A stretch of DNA of 64,000 nt from DALYLB01 sp964468345. Its GTDB lineage: Bacteria > Acidobacteriota > Blastocatellia > RBC074. Numbering within the stretch: the first letter of the stretch is position 1; every line of letters starts with the position of its first letter. The position numbers were made by a program, and so were the translations under genes. The notes beneath the pieces were generated by a model that searched no databases, was not told where the DNA came from, and saw only the letters and a program-made list of their open reading frames with translations. Below, in pieces: positions 17,502 to 26,167 of the stretch. The stretch covers positions 1 through 64,000 of the forward strand of contig CAYXVZ010000030.1 of assembly GCA_964468345.1 (NCBI GenBank). The letters run 5' to 3'.

Positions 17502-18455
17502 ATGAAACTGAGTCGATTTGCCAAATTCGCGTGGGCCGTGGTGGCCTACAATCTACTGGTCATCGTCTGGGGCGCGTATGTGCGCGCCTCGAAATCGGGG
17601 GATGGCTGCGGCAGTCACTGGCCGTTGTGCAATGGCGAGGTGATTCCGCCCGATCCCACCTTGAAAACGATCATTGAATTTTCGCACCGCCTGTCGAGCG
17701 GCCTCGCCCTGCTGTCGATGGTGGCCTTGCTTATATGGGCCTTGCGCGCTTTTGCCCGGCGGCATCCGGTGCGTATTTTCGCGGGTCTCGGCATGTTTTT
17801 CATGCTCACCGAAGCTCTCGTCGGCGCCGGGCTGGTCCTGTTCGATTATGTGGCCGAAAACAAATCCATGGCCCGCGCCTATTGGATGTCGGCCCACCTG
17901 ATCAACACCTTTTTGTTGGTGGCGATGATTTCCCTGACGGCCTGGACGGCTACGATAGAAGAACGGCCGAGCCTGCGCCGGCAGGGCTGGTTGAACTGGC
18001 TGCTCGCCGGGTCCGTGCTGGCAACACTGATCCTGGGCGTGAGCGGCGCGATCACGGCGCTGGGCGGCACGCTCTTTCCGGTGACTTCGCTGGCGGAAGG
18101 CTTGAAGCAGGATCTGTCGCCGACGGCGCACGTGCTGATCCGGCTGCGGTTCTTTCACCCGTTCATCGCGGTGGCAACCAGCATCTTGCTCACATTGGCC
18201 GCGTGGCTCGCGCGAAGCTGGCGGCCAGCCGAGTGGACGCGGCGGCTGTCCGCAGCGCTTATCTCGTTCGTTGCCATTCAAATGCTGGCGGGTCTCGTGA
18301 ATCTGCTCTTGCACGCGCCGATCTGGCTGCAACTGGTTCACCTGCTGCTTTCGGACCTGCTCTGGATCGCGCTGATCCTGCTGATTCACACGACGCTTTC
18401 GCAACCCGCGCGCGAAGCGTCTTTCGGCGCAATGAAACCGGCGGCGGCTGTTTGA
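17502..18455 (+). CDS. COX15/CtaA family heme A synthase-like membrane protein
   Basis: A 317-residue membrane protein with eight predicted helices. The first periplasmic loop has KSGDGCGSHWPLCNGEVIP, with the conserved cysteine pair, and histidines follow in EFSHRLSSG, SAHLINTF, RFFHPFIA and LVHLLLSD at the heme-binding positions of the family. CtaA/COX15 converts heme O to heme A for aa3-type oxidases. No oxidase genes are adjacent. It ends 3 bp before the DUF2256 ATG and is probably the first gene of a four-gene operon (17502-19575). Confidence 0.88.
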   Translation: MKLSRFAKFAWAVVAYNLLVIVWGAYVRASKSGDGCGSHWPLCNGEVIPPDPTLKTIIEFSHRLSSGLALLSMVALLIWALRAFARRHPVRIFAGLGMFFMLTEALVGAGLVLFDYVAENKSMARAYWMSAHLINTFLLVAMISLTAWTATIEERPSLRRQGWLNWLLAGSVLATLILGVSGAITALGGTLFPVTSLAEGLKQDLSPTAHVLIRLRFFHPFIAVATSILLTLAAWLARSWRPAEWTRRLSAALISFVAIQMLAGLVNLLLHAPIWLQLVHLLLSDLLWIALILLIHTTLSQPAREASFGAMKPAAAV

Positions 18456-18458
18456 CGC

Positions 18459-18623
18459 ATGAAAAAGCAACACCTTCCAACCAAAATCTGCGCCGCCTGC
18501 AATCGTCCCTTTGCATGGCGCAAACGCTGGAAGAAGGTCTGGGACGAAGTGAAATACTGCAGCGATGCCTGCAGAAAAACACGTGGCCCGGCTTCAGCCG
18601 GGACTGCAAACAAAGAACCATGA
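18459..18623 (+). CDS. DUF2256 small zinc-binding protein
   Basis: A 54-residue protein of the DUF2256 family. It carries two CxxC-type pairs (KICAACNRPFAWRKRW and YCSDACRK) that would bind one zinc ion, and the conserved WRKRWKKVWDEVKYCS core. Genes of this family are often found near FeS photolyases, as here. It begins 3 bp after the COX15 stop and overlaps the next gene by ATGA. No function is established. Confidence 0.9.
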   Translation: MKKQHLPTKICAACNRPFAWRKRWKKVWDEVKYCSDACRKTRGPASAGTANKEP

Positions 18624-19144
18624 CAGAACAACTCAACCTGACAAACGCAATCACGCAGGATGGCCGATCGCTCTCGCAGTTATGCCAGGAGGACCCCGTC
18701 CTTGTGATCTTTCTTCGCCACTTTGGCTGAACGTTCTGCCGCGAAGCGCTTTCGGATGTCGCCGCCAAACGCCGCGACATCGAAGCGACCGGAACGCAGT
18801 TGGCGTTCGTGCATATGGGAAGTGAAGCGCAGGCCGCGGAGTTTTTCGCGCGCTATGACCTGGCGGATGTCGCGCGAATCAGCGATCCGTCGGCGGATCT
18901 CTATCGCGAGTTCGGTCTCAAACGCGGAACCATTCTTCAGTTGATGGGACCGCAAGTCTGGGCGCGCGGTTATGAATCGTTTATCAAGAAAGGCCATGGC
19001 ATCGGCAAAATGATCGGCGACGGATTTCAATTGCCGGGCGTGTTTCTGGTTTATCAGGACCGCATTCTGCGCGAGTTCCGCCATCAGACCTCCGCGGATC
19101 GTCCCGATTACGCGGCCCTCGCGAACGGAGAGGCCGGCGCGTGA
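18620..19144 (+). CDS. AhpC/TSA-like redoxin, probable selenoprotein (UGA at codon 37)
   Basis: A 174-codon gene split by one in-frame TGA (18728-18730). Upstream: MTEQLNLTNAITQDGRSL then VLVIFLRHFG; downstream in the same frame: TFCREALSDVAAKRRDIEATG through to ALANGEAGA. The TGA replaces the first cysteine of the CxxC motif (RHFG-C-xFCRE) conserved in the AhpC-TSA_2/peroxiredoxin-like family, the typical position of selenocysteine. A short stem-loop follows (18739-18755, GCGC loop, G first) at the distance expected for a bacterial SECIS. The ATG overlaps the DUF2256 stop and the stop overlaps the next start, so the whole frame is kept in an operon. The alternative is a recent nonsense mutation. 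Confidence 0.8.
18739..18755 (+). promoter_or_regulatory. Candidate bacterial SECIS stem-loop
   Basis: CCG pairs with CGG and GAA with TTT (one G-U pair, C18742 bulged), leaving the apical loop GCGC at 18746-18749. The loop begins 16 nt after the UGA, within the 16-37 nt range reported for SelB-dependent elements. The stem is short, so folding and conservation need testing. Confidence 0.45.
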
Positions 19145-19575
19145 AATGGATTCTGCTTGCGAACGCAGCCGCGACCCTGCTGATGACGGGTGTGATCTGG
19201 CTGGTGCAGATCGTTCATTATCCTCTGTTCGCGGGGGTGGGCGCGGCGGGCTTCGCCGCGTATGAAGCTTCGCATTCGCAACGCATCACCTACATCGTTG
19301 CGCCGCTGATGCTGCTGGAGCTCTTCACCGCATGCCTGCTGGTTCTGCAATTCCCCGCGGGACATATGCGCGGCCTATCCATCGCGGGCCTCGGCCTCGT
19401 GATCATGATCTGGCTGACGACCTTCTTCCTTTCCGTCCCGCAACACCAGGTTCTTTCGCTCGGCTTTGACGAAGCCGCTCACCGCACGCTGGTCTCGACC
19501 AACTGGATCCGCACCGTGGCGTGGAGCCTGCGCAGCGGGCTGCTGATGTATTTGCTTTCGAAGCAGATGGGATGA
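19141..19575 (+). CDS. Small four-helix membrane protein
   Basis: A 144-residue protein with four hydrophobic segments (about 3-25, 52-72, 80-98, 123-141). The pattern VQIVHYPLFAGVG, FAAYEASHSQRITYIVAPLMLLEL and TNWIRTVAWSLRS resembles the DUF1772/DUF4149-like integral membrane families. It starts at a GTG overlapping the redoxin stop codon (GTGA), the last gene of the COX15-DUF2256-redoxin operon. No function is known. Confidence 0.75.
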   Translation: MKWILLANAAATLLMTGVIWLVQIVHYPLFAGVGAAGFAAYEASHSQRITYIVAPLMLLELFTACLLVLQFPAGHMRGLSIAGLGLVIMIWLTTFFLSVPQHQVLSLGFDEAAHRTLVSTNWIRTVAWSLRSGLLMYLLSKQMG

Positions 19576-19586
19576 GAAGGACTTAG

Positions 19587-20459
19587 TCACTTCTTTCTTG
19601 CAAGTTCGGCTTCCGCGGCGATGAAACCGAACGCCGGCCAGTGGGCGCCGCTGACGATGCGCTGAAAGTATTCATCCGCCTTGGCCCGATTGCCGTTGTA
19701 CAGGTGCCAGTTCCCCACGCCATATCCCAGCGTGGCGACTTCCAGATCCGTCGCCTTGGCAAGATTGATCAGATCGGATTTGGGCTTCAATCCTTTATAA
19801 AACAGCAGCCGGTCATAATAAGACTTGTTTTCCTTGACCTGCATTTGCGGCGTGATGCGTTCGAGCACCTTCGCGGCTTCGGCGTCTTTTTTCATTCGGC
19901 GATAGGTCATGTATAACCAGTCGGACACGGCAATCAGCCGATCATCTGTTTTGGAGACTTCGCGGCACTTTTCATAGGCTTCAGCGGCCTTGGGAAAGTC
20001 CCCGCGCAGATAATGGGCCAGCGCGAGGTGATACCAGATGTCAAAATCCAGGTCCGCGTTTTTCCCGCCCGCGCCGTTCAACGTTGCAGCCTGTTTTAGA
20101 TCCGTCAGGGCCTTATCGAATTGCCGAACCGTTATATATCGATGCCCGCGCAACCGGTAGAGCGTCGCATTGTTCGGCGCAAACTTGATCCCGCGTGTGA
20201 AGGTTGCAATCGCATCGTTATACCGCCAGATGCCCGCCTGCGCGCGGCCGAGGGCAATGATCAATTCGACGTTGTTCGGATCGCCGGCCAGCTTTTTCTC
20301 GGCGGCGGCAACGTCTCCCTTTTCATCCTTTTTCGCGAAGTGCTTGACGCCGAGCAGCGAGACGATCTCCGGAGTATCCCCGGCCGGCTGCGCCTGTGCA
20401 ACGGGCAGGCCCAAAGGCAATAAGAACAAAAGAAATGTGAAGCAACGAATCCAAATCAT
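19587..20459 (-). CDS. Exported tetratricopeptide-repeat protein
   Basis: A 290-residue protein with a signal peptide (MIWIRCFTFLLFLLPLGLPVAQAQ); the start at 20459 is preferred over an ATG seven codons upstream because it gives a proper signal sequence. TPR-like helices repeat through the mature part: NVELIIALGRAQAGIWRYNDAIATFTRG, NATLYRLRGHRYITVRQFDKALTDLKQA, IWYHLALAHYLRGDFPKAAEAYEKC. The C-terminus (YGVGNWHLYNGNRAKADEYFQRIVSG) is another TPR unit. Probably a protein-interaction scaffold outside the cytoplasm. It is convergent with the membrane protein gene, with only 11 bp between them. Confidence 0.8.
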   Translation of the reverse strand: MIWIRCFTFLLFLLPLGLPVAQAQPAGDTPEIVSLLGVKHFAKKDEKGDVAAAEKKLAGDPNNVELIIALGRAQAGIWRYNDAIATFTRGIKFAPNNATLYRLRGHRYITVRQFDKALTDLKQAATLNGAGGKNADLDFDIWYHLALAHYLRGDFPKAAEAYEKCREVSKTDDRLIAVSDWLYMTYRRMKKDAEAAKVLERITPQMQVKENKSYYDRLLFYKGLKPKSDLINLAKATDLEVATLGYGVGNWHLYNGNRAKADEYFQRIVSGAHWPAFGFIAAEAELARKK

Positions 20460-20739
20460 CAGGCCTCCTTCAGCGTACATCCCAGAAAATCATCGACGGT
20501 CTCCCTGGCCGGTCTACGTTCGTTATACTTGCAGAGACTACAGTTCATAGGCGGAGGTTTCATGCAATTTGTGAGACCAATGGGAGGAATAAAGCCGCTC
20601 CTCGGCAATTTCAGAAGGCATAATTTATTTCCAGACAAGGCTTGCTTGTCAACCACGGCCTCTGGCTTTAGCATACCTCGCGTTTGCCGCAATCTGGGAA
20701 TGGCAAAAGAATTTGTTGCCGAAGGAGTTGAATCAGACG

Positions 20740-21495
20740 TTGAGCACAGAAATTCGGTTGATCCCAATCCGGGGCATCCCGGAAATCCGGCCCGGCGACG
20801 ACCTGGGCGAAGCGATCGTTCGCGCCGCGGAGGAGATGGAATTCGAACTCGCGGATGGCGATCTGCTGGTGGTCGCCCAAAAGATCGTTTCAAAAGCGGA
20901 AGGCCGGCTGATCAACCTGGAATCGGTCACTCCTTCGGAATTTGCGCAGGAAATTGCGGACCGGCAGGGCCGCGACGCGCGCCTGATCGAAGTCGTCCTG
21001 AGCGAATCGGCCAACATCATTCGCATGGACGATCACGTCATGATCACGGAGACCAAGCATGGCTTCATCTGCGCGAACGCCGGCGTCGATCGATCGAATG
21101 TCGTGGGCAAAGACTGGGTCTCGCTGCTGCCCGTCGCGCCGGATGATTCCGCGCTGCTGCTCAAAACCCGATTGGCCGAACTGCGAAAGCTCAACGTCGG
21201 CGTGATCATCACCGATACCTTCGGCCGCGCCTGGCGCGAAGGCCTGACCAACGTCGCCATCGGCGTCGCCGGCCTCTGTCCACTCAAAGATTTTCGCGGC
21301 AAAGTCGATGACCACGGCAAGGAACTCTCGGCCACCGTCCTCGCCGTCGCCGATGAACTCGCCGCCGCCAGCGGCCTGCTTATGCGCAAAACCGCCCGCA
21401 TCCCCGTCGTCATCGTCCGCGGGTACTACTTCGACCACGGCCCCGGCACCGCCCAGGAATTGATCCGCCCGCGGGAACGAGATCTCTTTCGGTAA
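20740..21495 (+). CDS. cofE: Coenzyme F420-0:L-glutamate ligase
   Basis: A 251-residue enzyme that adds glutamate to F420-0 using GTP. It shows the family blocks LIPIRGIPEIRPGDDLGEAI, DLLVVAQKIVSKAEGR, SANIIRMDDHVMITETKHGFICANAGVD, GVIITDTFGRAWREGLTNVAIG and ATVLAVADELAAASGLLMRK. No ATG is available. TTG 20740 gives MSTEIRLIPIRG, matching family N-termini, with AAGGAG 13 bp upstream; TTG 20713 is the alternative. No other F420 genes are in the window. The gap 20460-20739 holds no gene I can support. Confidence 0.9.
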   Translation: MSTEIRLIPIRGIPEIRPGDDLGEAIVRAAEEMEFELADGDLLVVAQKIVSKAEGRLINLESVTPSEFAQEIADRQGRDARLIEVVLSESANIIRMDDHVMITETKHGFICANAGVDRSNVVGKDWVSLLPVAPDDSALLLKTRLAELRKLNVGVIITDTFGRAWREGLTNVAIGVAGLCPLKDFRGKVDDHGKELSATVLAVADELAAASGLLMRKTARIPVVIVRGYYFDHGPGTAQELIRPRERDLFR

Positions 21496-21498
21496 GAG

Positions 21499-21643
21499 TT
21501 TAGGGAAGTCTCGGGAAGTCTGGAAAAGTCTCGGGAAGTCTAGAAAAGTCTAGAAAAGTCTCGGGAAGTCTCTCGTTGTGACTTCTCTAGACTTCCCGAA
21601 ACTTCCCCAGACTTTTCTAGACTTTTCCAGACTTCCCTAGACT
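21499..21643. repeat. Inverted word repeat (AAGTCTAG/CTAGACTT)
   Basis: AAGTCTCGGGAAGTCTAGAA-type words repeated about seven times on the left are mirrored by CTTCCCGAAACTTCCCCAGA and similar words on the right. The convergent TIM-barrel gene takes its stop codon (CTA at 21637-21639, read leftward as TAG) from this repeat. Confidence 0.85.
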
Positions 21644-22491
21644 CTCGACAGTGCCAACCATAAGCCCCGGTAATACCGCATCAACCGAATCGGATCGGAG
21701 GTTTCGGGGATCTCCGCGAGGCAATAGCGATTGTAGCCCGCCGCCCGCATCTCGCCGAACAATTCCCGCCACGGATATTCCGGCTTCCATAACTCATTGA
21801 TGTGCGCATTGCGCAGCCATGGCTTAAGCAGGGCGAAGCTCTTTTTCACGGAGCCGTTTTCGACGTCTTCCGGATTGGAGTTCCAGCAGAGGCCAACCTG
21901 CGGATGATTCGCGGCCTGCATCATTTTGGCCATGCGGGCAGGCACGGCGGAATCGCGGCCGTGGACTTCGACCCAGATTTCGACCTGCGTGCCTTTCGCC
22001 GCTTCGCCGCATTCGCGCAGCGCCTCGCCGATCTGCGCGATGGTCTGGGCTTCGGGGACTTCCTTGGGAATGCCGTTCGGCCGCACCTTCACGCCGATCG
22101 CGCCGATGTCGTGGGCGAGTTCGATGAAGCGTTTGCACTCGTCGATATTCTTTCGCACGACGGCCTTGTCTGGCGCATGAAATTCGCAGACCGAGCCGAG
22201 ACTGAGCAGGCGAACCCTGGAATCGGCGAAACGCTTTTTGACTTCGAGGCGCTGGTCTTTGGCGAGAGAAGGCTCTACGCCGTGTTTGTGGGTGGTGCGA
22301 AGCTCGACAGCTTCGAAACCGGTGAGTTCGCAGTTCTTGATCAGGGTCGGAATGTCCCAATCCTTGGCCAGATTGTAAGTCACCGTCCCCAGTTTGACCC
22401 CGCCCCCACCGAGGGCCGGATTCTTCTGCGCCAGGGCCGGCGCCGCCAGGGCCGCCAGCCCCGTTCCCAGAAAGGCTCTTCGTGACGTCAT
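21637..22491 (-). CDS. Sugar phosphate isomerase/epimerase-like TIM-barrel protein, Tat-exported
   Basis: A 284-residue protein with a twin-arginine leader (MTSRRAFLGTGLAALAAPALA) and a xylose-isomerase-like TIM barrel: KLGTVTYNLAKDWDIPTLIKNCELTGFEAVELR, EFHAPDKAVVRKNIDECKRFIELAHDIGAIGVKVRP, VEIWVEVHGRD and PQVGLCWNSNPED. Acidic and histidine residues at strand ends (E in VELR, E in VEVHG, N/D region) could bind a metal. Substrate unknown. The last six residues and stop derive from the adjacent word repeat. Confidence 0.82.
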   Translation of the reverse strand: MTSRRAFLGTGLAALAAPALAQKNPALGGGGVKLGTVTYNLAKDWDIPTLIKNCELTGFEAVELRTTHKHGVEPSLAKDQRLEVKKRFADSRVRLLSLGSVCEFHAPDKAVVRKNIDECKRFIELAHDIGAIGVKVRPNGIPKEVPEAQTIAQIGEALRECGEAAKGTQVEIWVEVHGRDSAVPARMAKMMQAANHPQVGLCWNSNPEDVENGSVKKSFALLKPWLRNAHINELWKPEYPWRELFGEMRAAGYNRYCLAEIPETSDPIRLMRYYRGLWLALSRV

Positions 22492-22565
22492 GGTGTCTCT
22501 CGCTTTTTGTGGAATGGAATTGCGAAGCGGATTGTCGGCAGGATCGAGATCCCGGTCAAGCCCGG

Positions 22566-22594
22566 TTGACAGCCTCCGCCTCTAATGGCATTAT
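22566..22594 (+). promoter_or_regulatory. Promoter of tRNA-Arg
   Basis: TTGACA (22566-22571), 17-bp spacer, CATTAT (22589-22594); the mature tRNA starts 15 bp further on. It is close to the sigma-70 consensus. Confidence 0.7.
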
Positions 22595-22608
22595 GCCCAT
22601 TCCTTTTC

Positions 22609-22682
<74 letters not shown>

Positions 22683-22698
22683 CTTTAGAATCAAACAC

Positions 22699-23784
22699 TT
22701 ACGGCAGATCATCGATCTGCCGTTTTTCATTTGTGACAATCTTGTGACAATTCTCAATGGCATAGCTTGCAGCCATCCGCGCAATGGCGTCGCGTTTGCC
22801 CGCGTCGCTTGCATGCATATAGCGCATCGTAGTCGTTATCGAAGCATGTCCCATCAGCTCGCGAATCTTGACCACATCCGCGCCTGAGGCCGCGAGTCTC
22901 GTCCCAAAAGTATGTCGCAAATCATGAAAGGTGAAGTCTTCCAAACCGGCGGCTCTGACCGCGGTTGTGAAGGAATGCTTCACATCGGTCATCGGCCTGC
23001 CCGTGTCGGGATTGGCGAAAACATACCGACTGCTGCCGCTCTCTGCAAAAACATCGAGCAATGTCTCCTGCACGCGAGGCGTCATCGGTACGGTTCTTCC
23101 CTTTCCGCTTTTGGTTCGCTTCACATTGATAACCCGCAGGCTGAAATCAACCTGCTCCTTTTCAAGGCCGAGCAGTTCGCCGCGCCGCAATCCCGTGTCA
23201 ATCGCCACAATCACGATTGGACGCAGATGAACGAGTCTCCCTTTCAAGATCCCAAGCAACCGCGCTTCTTCCTCGGTCGAGAGATATCGCGTTCTGACAT
23301 TGTCCATCAGCAGCTTTTTGACTTTCCGACAGGGATTAGCGGAAACCCGATCCTGCTCTATCGCGAGCGTGAAGATGCGGGAAAGCACTTCAAGTTCGCG
23401 ATTGACTGAGGCGGGCGCCCGTTCCTTTCCTCGCCGCGTGATGGATGCGCGTCGCTGCCGCTTGAATCGCTCGATTTGACCCGGTGTGATCTCATCGAGA
23501 TTCAATTTGCCGAACTCCTGCAGGAGCACGTTCGTGTACTCCACATCAGACCGCCAGGATCGCTTATTCAGCCGCGACCAGGGCAAATACTCCTCTTTCA
23601 CAAAGGTCTCGAAAGAAGGGGCAGTTGCCTTTTCATACTTGCCTCCATAAACATCCTCGCGAATCTGCGTCTCGGCCCGTTCGGCCTGTGCCTTGGTTCG
23701 CGCTTCGGGGATGACTCCCCGATAGCGCGAAGCTTTGATCATGAAGTCGTAATGCCAACGACCTCCTCGTTTTCTTACTGCCAT
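22699..23784 (-). CDS. int: Tyrosine-type site-specific integrase
   Basis: A 361-residue phage/ICE-type recombinase. N-terminal SAM-like core-binding region (FETFVKEEYLPWSRLNKRSWRSDVEYTNVL) and C-terminal catalytic domain with R200 (TGLRRGE), H287 and R290 (HDLRHTFGTR), H313 (GHASITTT) and Y322 (MRYMHAS): the full R-H-R-H-Y set. Start 23784 (MAVRKRGGRWHYDF) is preferred over a start nine codons upstream because it matches the family N-terminus. The gene points at tRNA-Arg and lies at the left end of the element, as expected for an enzyme acting on an attL in the tRNA 3' end. Confidence 0.95.
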   Translation of the reverse strand: MAVRKRGGRWHYDFMIKASRYRGVIPEARTKAQAERAETQIREDVYGGKYEKATAPSFETFVKEEYLPWSRLNKRSWRSDVEYTNVLLQEFGKLNLDEITPGQIERFKRQRRASITRRGKERAPASVNRELEVLSRIFTLAIEQDRVSANPCRKVKKLLMDNVRTRYLSTEEEARLLGILKGRLVHLRPIVIVAIDTGLRRGELLGLEKEQVDFSLRVINVKRTKSGKGRTVPMTPRVQETLLDVFAESGSSRYVFANPDTGRPMTDVKHSFTTAVRAAGLEDFTFHDLRHTFGTRLAASGADVVKIRELMGHASITTTMRYMHASDAGKRDAIARMAASYAIENCHKIVTNEKRQIDDLP

Positions 23785-23885
23785 GTTGCTCCCTTCCCGA
23801 GTTGCAGCCACGGGTCTGAAGCGGTGAGGATCTTACCGCGAGTTTTCAGGTCGGTCGAGCTGTGGGGAAAAGAGAATGCGTTCGC

Positions 23886-24092
23886 TTACTGCCGCGAGGC
23901 CGTCCATGCGATGATTTCATCGAGCAGAAAGACCGTGCGCCGGCCGGCCTTGCGAAACGGAATGCGATTCTCCGAGACCATTTCGTACACTGTTCGCACT
24001 TTGATGCGAAGCAATTCGGCCACTTCCTGAACCGTCAGAAATTTCGGCGCACTGCTCAGGGCGTCCTTCGATTGCGTTGCTTCTTGGTTCAT
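23886..24092 (-). CDS. Excisionase-family helix-turn-helix protein
   Basis: A 68-residue MerR/excisionase-like DNA-binding protein: KFLTVQEVAELLRIKVRTVYEMVSENRIPFRKAGRRTVFLLDEIIAWTASRQ. Such proteins direct integrase toward excision or regulate the element. Start 24092 follows AAGGAGG at good spacing. It lies between virB6 and int on the same strand, so it is likely expressed with both. Confidence 0.85.
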   Translation of the reverse strand: MNQEATQSKDALSSAPKFLTVQEVAELLRIKVRTVYEMVSENRIPFRKAGRRTVFLLDEIIAWTASRQ

Positions 24093-24109
24093 AGAATCCT
24101 TCCTCCTTT

Positions 24110-26167
24110 TCAATATCTGATGGTTAATGCCTGCTCAGTGCGACGTGCGAGGTCCCGGCTGAGCGTTGTGACGATCTGCGACATCTGTTCGAGTTTGACG
24201 GCCTTCATTCCCGAGGCCTGGACGAGTTCGGCGGCTTTCATTGCGCCGGCGAAGTTTGCTTGATTCGCTTCGAGATTGAGCTGATAAGCGGAGTTCACGC
24301 CCATCAACTGCTGCCGGTAGCCTCGCTCCACCCCGCCCGCCGCTACGTTTCTCTGCGTGGCCGCGGCGACCTTCATCGCAGAGGACTGCACCTCGGCAAT
24401 CCGCCCGGCATTAACGGCATACTGCTCGGCCGCGTCGATCCGCATCTGTCCCGTGAATTCGTAGTTCTCGATGTGCTCGCCCCGCGCGCGACGAAGGTTC
24501 TCTACGCGGGCATCGGCTGTGATGTTGTTGATGGACGTTTCGTTGAACATTCGCGCGGGCGCGGCGCCCATCTTGATGCTTTCGCGCATTCCGGAAAGTG
24601 TGGATAGGGATGGAGCCTCGATCGCGCCCATCGTTCCGGCCGCGCCTTCGGCAATGTCCATCGCGCGGCTCGACACGATGCTCGTGCCGCGTTCGGTCTG
24701 CGCGATGCGCAGGTCATTCTCTTCGCGACGCATGCCGATGTGTGTCTGCTGCTCGCCGAAGCTGCGATCGGCAAGCAGGCCCGTCACCTGTTGCCGCCGC
24801 GCCTGCTCGATCAGACCGAGCGAAGCAACGCGCTGCGCTTCGGTCGCCTGGACCGACATCGCATAGCCGCCCGCGATCGCGCCGAGCGATTGGGATCTCG
24901 AGGCCGCGGCCGATTGCAGGCCGAGAAGCTGCTGCGCCCGGTTGGTCAAATTCCCCGCATCGCGAATCGCAAGCGCCCGCGCCTGTTCGGCCTGATATTG
25001 CCCCTCGATTCGCGCTTCGCCCGCCTGCCGCTGCAAAGCCGTGCCGTATTTCACGCCCGCAACCTCCAGGCCCGTCGCCGCAAACGCGCCCATCCACCCC
25101 GAAGCCGTCGTCGAGAGCGCCTCAAAGACCTGTCCATAGGCCAGCTTGTAGCTGATATAGGGCGAAGAAAGCAGCAGCAGCGCGCCGAGCACCATCAGCG
25201 TGATCAAGATCAAACAGGCATAAACCGCCTGATTGATCATTGCCGGATCGCCCGTGATCGCGCCGCTCGCGTCGAGCCGAAAGACGCCCGCTTCCGGCCC
25301 GATGATCCGGAAGGCCAGATTCCCGGTTGCGTAGACCGCCAGGCCCAGGATGTGACTCACCAGCGGCGTGATCAGCGTGAAGACCACCGCGCTCCAGGCA
25401 AAGGGATAGGAGATCCGCTGCGCCAGATTCCGATCGATCGCCACCGCAATGGCGAAGGGCGCAAACAGCCGCAGGCCGATCAGCAACACGGCGCTCAGGA
25501 TCGCCAGAAAGATCTGCGCGAATTCGAGCAGGAAGCGGCCCACCGTTACGCCGATGAAGACGTTCGAGAGATTCCAGGAGGAGACATCGAGCATCTTCGT
25601 GATGTCGCGAAAGTTCGCATTCTCGCTCGCGATCGCGCCGATGACTTCCTCGGGATTTTTGACCGAACGGACGAGGAACATCCCTTCGGTGAACTTCTCG
25701 TAGTTCGCATTGAATTCCAGCTCCGCATCCCAGAACACCTTCCGAAACTCGGTGACATTGACGATGTCATAGCCGATCTGGCCGGCCGCATCGAGGATCG
25801 TCTTTCCGTTGCCAAAGAGCGTGAAGATGATCGCCAGGCGAAAGCACCACCAGAACAGATCCCGGCTCGCGCCATCATTTTCGCGAAACAGGCGCGCAAA
25901 TGAGGCCATCATCACGATCACCGCCAGCCAGAAGGCGAGATTCTCCAGGCTCTTGAGCAGCGGGCTCTCAATCGCCGACTGAAGCGTCGGGATCAGCTTC
26001 TCGGCCGCAAGCACCAGGCCGATGAGCGGATCGGCTCCCGATGTATTGGTTTCTTGGGGCGGCATCTGCGCAGGCTGCCCGCCGCCCGAATTTTGTCCTA
26101 GTGAGGTAGCCGCGAGGCAAATCATCAAACCTACTGAGATGACAACGATTCTCAATCTATTGGCCAT
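24110..26167 (-). CDS. Conjugation protein VirB6/TrbL-like
   Basis: A 685-residue inner-membrane component of the type IV secretion system. A signal-like leader (MANRLRIVVISVGLMICLAATSLG) precedes about six to eight hydrophobic segments between residues 50 and 350 (for example LAFWLAVIVMMASFARLF and LRLFAPFAIAVAID). The C-terminal ~330 residues are soluble, Ala/Gln/Arg-rich and probably helical. VirB6/TrbL proteins form part of the translocation channel. The start overlaps the end of the trbJ-like gene by 11 bp. Assignment rests on topology and operon position. Confidence 0.75.
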   Translation of the reverse strand: MANRLRIVVISVGLMICLAATSLGQNSGGGQPAQMPPQETNTSGADPLIGLVLAAEKLIPTLQSAIESPLLKSLENLAFWLAVIVMMASFARLFRENDGASRDLFWWCFRLAIIFTLFGNGKTILDAAGQIGYDIVNVTEFRKVFWDAELEFNANYEKFTEGMFLVRSVKNPEEVIGAIASENANFRDITKMLDVSSWNLSNVFIGVTVGRFLLEFAQIFLAILSAVLLIGLRLFAPFAIAVAIDRNLAQRISYPFAWSAVVFTLITPLVSHILGLAVYATGNLAFRIIGPEAGVFRLDASGAITGDPAMINQAVYACLILITLMVLGALLLLSSPYISYKLAYGQVFEALSTTASGWMGAFAATGLEVAGVKYGTALQRQAGEARIEGQYQAEQARALAIRDAGNLTNRAQQLLGLQSAAASRSQSLGAIAGGYAMSVQATEAQRVASLGLIEQARRQQVTGLLADRSFGEQQTHIGMRREENDLRIAQTERGTSIVSSRAMDIAEGAAGTMGAIEAPSLSTLSGMRESIKMGAAPARMFNETSINNITADARVENLRRARGEHIENYEFTGQMRIDAAEQYAVNAGRIAEVQSSAMKVAAATQRNVAAGGVERGYRQQLMGVNSAYQLNLEANQANFAGAMKAAELVQASGMKAVKLEQMSQIVTTLSRDLARRTEQALTIRY

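Noticed and set aside
20529..21146. Long + strand frame overlapping cofE
   Set aside because: It has a plausible GGAGG before its ATG, but most of it is out of frame with the well-supported cofE and is Arg/Pro-rich shadow sequence.
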